A stretch of 64,000 nt of DNA from Sphingobacterium thalpophilum. GTDB taxonomy: Bacteria > Bacteroidota > Bacteroidia > Sphingobacteriales > Sphingobacteriaceae. Both the position numbers and the translations under genes were made by a program. The notes beneath the pieces are model-generated. The model ran no database searches. It was not told the origin of the DNA and worked only from the letters and a program-made list of their open reading frames with translations. Numbering within the stretch: the first letter of the stretch is position 1; each line of letters opens with the position of its first letter. Of the stretch, positions 60,812 through 64,000 are shown piece after piece. Where the stretch lies: positions 5,270,001 through 5,334,000 of the forward strand of contig NZ_LR590484.1 in assembly GCF_901482695.1 (NCBI RefSeq). Direction: 5' to 3'.

Positions 60812-61444
60812 TCAAGATTCACGGATCAGTCCGTATTCGATGGCTGATTTTACCGCGGCAGTCACACTTTTGGTCTGAAACTTTTCCATTAGATTTTTCC
60901 TATGGCTTTCAACAGTATGCGAACTGATAAACAATGCATCTGCAATCTGATTTGTGGTCAACCCTTTAGCGACGTATGACAGAATCTCTTTCTCCCGCCG
61001 CGTCAGCTTGGGCACCTGTTTAAGGCCTGTATCTGTTTTTTTGTTTAAAATTGCCTGCGTCTTCTCACAGATATATCGATTACCGAGCAGCACTTGAGTT
61101 ATAGCAGCGATGATCTCATAACCATGCGCATTTTTCTGCAGATAAGCGTCAGCCCCCTCATTGAGAATGCTATTGATCACGGCCAGCTCATTATGCACGC
61201 TGAATGCCACAATTTTTAGATCCTTGTAGTTCTCTTTCAGGCCCTTAACCAGATCTATTCCATTGGCATCCGGAAGGTTGATGTCCAACAATAAGACCAG
61301 TGGATGGTCAGACTCTATATGATTAAATAGATCGGCTGCATTGGCATACATACCCACAACTTCGTAGTCTTCATGGGCATTGATGATGTTTTTTAGGCCC
61401 TCCAGCAATAGCGGATGGTCATCTGTGATTGCTATCTTTATCAT
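60812..61444 (-). CDS. LuxR/NarL-family response regulator
   Basis: 210 residues from ATG 61444. Receiver domain with acidic pocket TDDHP, phosphoacceptor Asp54 (VLLLDINLPDANG), conserved Ser/Lys (VAFSVHNE; YLQKNAHG), then the LuxR-type helix-turn-helix LTRREKEILSYVAKGLTTNQ and IADALFISSHTVESHRKNLM. It would bind DNA when phosphorylated by the kinase encoded 14 bp upstream. Target genes are unknown. Confidence 0.95.
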   Translation of the reverse strand: MIKIAITDDHPLLLEGLKNIINAHEDYEVVGMYANAADLFNHIESDHPLVLLLDINLPDANGIDLVKGLKENYKDLKIVAFSVHNELAVINSILNEGADAYLQKNAHGYEIIAAITQVLLGNRYICEKTQAILNKKTDTGLKQVPKLTRREKEILSYVAKGLTTNQIADALFISSHTVESHRKNLMEKFQTKSVTAAVKSAIEYGLIRES

Positions 61445-61458
61445 GTTATGTTGTCATG

Positions 61459-63702
61459 TTAAACCATGGGTATTTCTATCTCTATTGTCGTGCCTTCTCC
61501 TACGACCGATCTTATTTTCATGTCGCCATGCAGAAACGAAAGCCTCGAGCGTACATTGTGCATACCAGCGGAATGCTGTAGATCGACGGTGTTGGTATCA
61601 AAGCCCCTGCCATCATCTTCGATGGTGAGGTGGAGACGCTCATTATAAGACGAAAGCTGTATGAGGATATTTGAAGCACGAGCGTGTTTCAGGGCATTGT
61701 TGACCAGTTCCTGGATAATCCGATATAAAGATATTTCCTGCTCGGCAGTCAGCTTCGACTCAAACTGCAGAAATTCACATTCCACCTGACATTTAACATG
61801 GCTCATGCGGGCAGCGTAGTCTTGCAAGGCCTCTTTCAGGCCATATTTAATAATTAGATCGGGCATAAGATTGTGGGCCAGACGGCGCAGCTCATCCACC
61901 GCATTATCGAGGAGGGCTATGCTTTTCGAAATACCATCTTTGACCGATGATGCCTCTGATGGACCTTCACTCAATGACGAAAGGCCGAGCTTTGCACCCG
62001 ACAGCAGCCCGCCCAGCCCATCATGCAGATCGCGGGCAAGACGTGTACGTTCCTTTTCCTCACCAGCTAACATAGCCGTCAAATTCTTGATTTCATTTTG
62101 CTGATTGTTTTTTTCAATCTCGAGACCATGCAAGTGTTCTTTCTGTCGGAGCGTTCGCGATCGTTGCCAGTAAGCATAAAACAGTAGAACAACAGCAACT
62201 AAACAACTAACAAACAGCCAGATATAAATAGAATTCATGCGTGATTTAAACGCAATTTCCTTTTTTGACACATCCAGCTCCTGCATGCGCTGTTCGTTTT
62301 CCAGCCGGCTCAGTTGGAGATCCTGCTCTTTTTTGTCACGTTCCAGCTGTACCACCTTAAGCTGTTGCGTCCGGTTGAGTTCATTCAGCTTTAAGTTCTC
62401 AACCAGCTGGCTTTGCTTATCGGCCAGCGCTTTCATCAGCTTAATCTGTTGCTCCTTCTTTTCTCCCTCCAGACGAAGGCGCATCAGTTTCTGGTTTTGC
62501 AGTTCTCGTTCGAGCTTGATTTCTAACTGCTTGGTTTTATCCAGTTTATCTGAATTGAATGCCTTTTCAAAGACATTAATATACTTTTTCTGATATTTAA
62601 AGGCTTCTTCATATCGGCCTTCTTCCACGTTGATTTCGGCTAGTCTACTATAAAGACTTAAACCGAGCTGGGGATCATAATGCGGCTCGCCTTCCAATAT
62701 AAAGAGGGCCTGCTGCAGATACTTCTTCCCTTTGTCTCTTTGGCCATTCTTTAATGCAACGTCCGCCAAAATACCGTAAGCGGGGATTGCAATGACGTTC
62801 TGCCCTGCCTCCTCGGCAATATCCAGCGCCTGCTCTGCGAAAGTTAAAGCTTTTTTATCATCCTCAGGGAAAAATTCGTGGTATAGATTGGCAAGATTTA
62901 CCGACACATAAGCAATATCTGTTGGATTGACCAGCGATTTCCGGTTACTTCGAACCAGACTGTAGGCATCAAGATAATGCTGCTCGGCTTTCCTTAGCAG
63001 ATTGCGGTCACTCTTATTGGATCGGTATTCCTCCTCAAATAAATACCCTGCCTGCATATACGCATCAAACAAGCTGGCAACGTTATTTCCAGCCTTGGCG
63101 GTCTCCAGCAAAAGACCAGTATATTTTTCCTGAAACTCGTAATTCCGCTGATTCGCATAGATTGCCGTCAGCTCTTTATAGATGGCAAGCTTCCGGGCCA
63201 TGTTGCTTTCAGTTGGAACGGCTTTCTCCAAAAAAGAGAGGGCTTTGTGAAATTGAGGGACTGCCTGATCCTCTTTGTTTTGCCGGGTCATAATCCAGCC
63301 TTCACAGTAGTGAACGTATCCCCTCGTGCCATTGTCATGAATGAACGGCAATACAGATTTTGCATGCTCAAGATAAAAACGCGACTTTTCAAATGCGTGA
63401 TCATTAAAGCTGTTCATCGCAGCAATACAGTTGAGATAAGCATAATACTGTTTATCTGGATAGCTTTTTGCCAATTGAATATTGTCATTGAGCAGCTGGC
63501 TAGCGAGTGTTTTTTCATTGTTGAAATACAGGGCCTGCGCATACTTTCCGGTGAGAATAAAGCGTTCCTTGCTTCCCAAAGGAAGATTATAATATGATTT
63601 TTTTAGCTCCTGCAATTGCTCCTGTCCAAAAAGTAGGCAACAGCAGCATAGAGAAACAACGCATACAGCTATCGATCTGAAAACAGCATAAAGATATCCC
63701 AT
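61459..63702 (-). CDS. TPR-containing sensor histidine kinase (HisKA_3)
   Basis: Start set at ATG 63702 (MGYLYAVFRSIAVCVVSLCC), 747 residues, placing a signal peptide at the N-terminus; ATG 63735 is possible. The periplasmic part holds TPR repeats (for example FAEQALDIAEEAGQNVIAIP, KKYLQQALFILEGEP). A long coiled coil with KLMRLRLEGEKKEQQIKLMK-type repeats leads to the membrane helix IYIWLFVSCLVAVVLLFYAY. The kinase part has the HisKA_3 box ERTRLARDLHDGLGGLLSGA with the phosphoacceptor His and the ATPase motifs NNALKHAR and DDGRGFD. It is the partner of the adjacent response regulator. Confidence 0.93.
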   Translation of the reverse strand: MGYLYAVFRSIAVCVVSLCCCCLLFGQEQLQELKKSYYNLPLGSKERFILTGKYAQALYFNNEKTLASQLLNDNIQLAKSYPDKQYYAYLNCIAAMNSFNDHAFEKSRFYLEHAKSVLPFIHDNGTRGYVHYCEGWIMTRQNKEDQAVPQFHKALSFLEKAVPTESNMARKLAIYKELTAIYANQRNYEFQEKYTGLLLETAKAGNNVASLFDAYMQAGYLFEEEYRSNKSDRNLLRKAEQHYLDAYSLVRSNRKSLVNPTDIAYVSVNLANLYHEFFPEDDKKALTFAEQALDIAEEAGQNVIAIPAYGILADVALKNGQRDKGKKYLQQALFILEGEPHYDPQLGLSLYSRLAEINVEEGRYEEAFKYQKKYINVFEKAFNSDKLDKTKQLEIKLERELQNQKLMRLRLEGEKKEQQIKLMKALADKQSQLVENLKLNELNRTQQLKVVQLERDKKEQDLQLSRLENEQRMQELDVSKKEIAFKSRMNSIYIWLFVSCLVAVVLLFYAYWQRSRTLRQKEHLHGLEIEKNNQQNEIKNLTAMLAGEEKERTRLARDLHDGLGGLLSGAKLGLSSLSEGPSEASSVKDGISKSIALLDNAVDELRRLAHNLMPDLIIKYGLKEALQDYAARMSHVKCQVECEFLQFESKLTAEQEISLYRIIQELVNNALKHARASNILIQLSSYNERLHLTIEDDGRGFDTNTVDLQHSAGMHNVRSRLSFLHGDMKIRSVVGEGTTIEIEIPMV

Positions 63703-64000
63703 AAAGCCAATTGCTATCGCTGGTGGATTTGCCAAACTTAGATAAATTTACCTGCATTCGCAATGATTATCCTATAATTGTAGACAGCCTTACCAATGAG
63801 ATGTAAAGCTGACCACCATTGAGCGCGGACAGGTAACCCGGTCGACAGCAGGCAAAACCATTGTTAGGCTGATCGGCAGGACGCATTCAAACGGACTGCT
63901 GACGCGCCTGCTATTATAGACAGAATCCCGTGACTGTCGACCTATTTGCATAGGCCCTTCCTCAAAAATGTACATACACAGAGAGATCTCGGAACTAAAT

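Noticed and set aside
63790-63975. 61-codon minus-strand frame at the right edge
   Set aside because: No recognisable domain and too near the window end to judge. The region 63736-64000 holds no gene I can support.
1-64000. CRISPR arrays, tRNA or rRNA genes, prophage
   Set aside because: No regularly spaced repeats, no full cloverleaf and no phage structural genes were seen on either strand.

Overview
The window looks like chromosome of a Bacteroidota bacterium, most likely Sphingobacterium or a close Sphingobacteriaceae relative. The reasons are single-copy housekeeping genes of Bacteroidota type (trpS, mnmE, aroB, kdsB, xpt, a MazG pyrophosphohydrolase, a deoxynucleoside kinase), SusC-less TonB receptors, almost no Shine-Dalgarno sites, -7 boxes of the TAnnTTTG type, and very large RHS/YD-repeat proteins with signal peptides. 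The genus is an inference from gene content; no rRNA gene is present.

Positions 1 to about 29,550 form a polymorphic-toxin (RHS) island read almost entirely on the minus strand. Its centre is an operon at 21,351-10,901: a lipoprotein, an 1825-residue YD-repeat surface protein, an RHS core gene now split by a +1 frameshift, whose tip carries an HExxH metallopeptidase motif, and a lipoprotein that is the likely immunity gene. On both sides lie displaced (orphan) cassettes, each made of an RHS 3' piece or toxin tip followed directly by a small immunity-like gene. Upstream are the tip/28,583 gene, RHS 26,024/25,605, RHS 24,123/23,352 and tip/22,690. Downstream are RHS 6,833/KptA/5,801, then the 4,901, 4,219, SUKH, DUF4279, 2,368 and 1,622 cassettes, and last a NADAR-family gene. 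RHS cores are visibly GC-richer than the AT-rich tips and immunity genes. Many tips are frameshifted or truncated while the immunity genes remain open, so the island reads as a record of past toxin-tip replacement.

Mobile DNA shaped the island. A complete IS256-family element (9,531-10,872, with an 8-bp target duplication) sits inside the end of a decayed IS481-family transposase gene. A second IS256 copy enters from the left edge and has replaced the last codons of the NADAR gene. A relic of the same IS end is at about 23,290. The two IS256 copies lie in the same orientation and bracket about 9.1 kb of orphan cassettes.

The most unusual points are: an RHS toxin gene overlapping by one base a complete RNA 2'-phosphotransferase (KptA/Tpt1), with a NADAR ADP-ribose enzyme in the same island; a G9 tract that puts a toxin tip one base out of frame with its RHS core (a candidate phase switch); and a short repeated junction sequence immediately after several immunity-gene stop codons.

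From about 29,900 to 64,000 the DNA is ordinary chromosome. It holds a TonB siderophore-receptor gene divergent from an AraC-type regulator; an ArsR/SRPBCC/YdeI operon; an SDR oxidoreductase; small conserved genes; MazG, TrpS, dNK and KdsB; an aldo-keto reductase with an FKBP isomerase and a glycosyltransferase; a zinc phospholipase/nuclease-like protein; a second, BtuB-like TonB receptor; ThuA, AroB and an S4 protein; proline dehydrogenase, an acyl-CoA ligase and Xpt; MnmE; membrane proteins; and a TPR-type sensor kinase with its LuxR-type response regulator. No tRNA, rRNA or CRISPR array was found.
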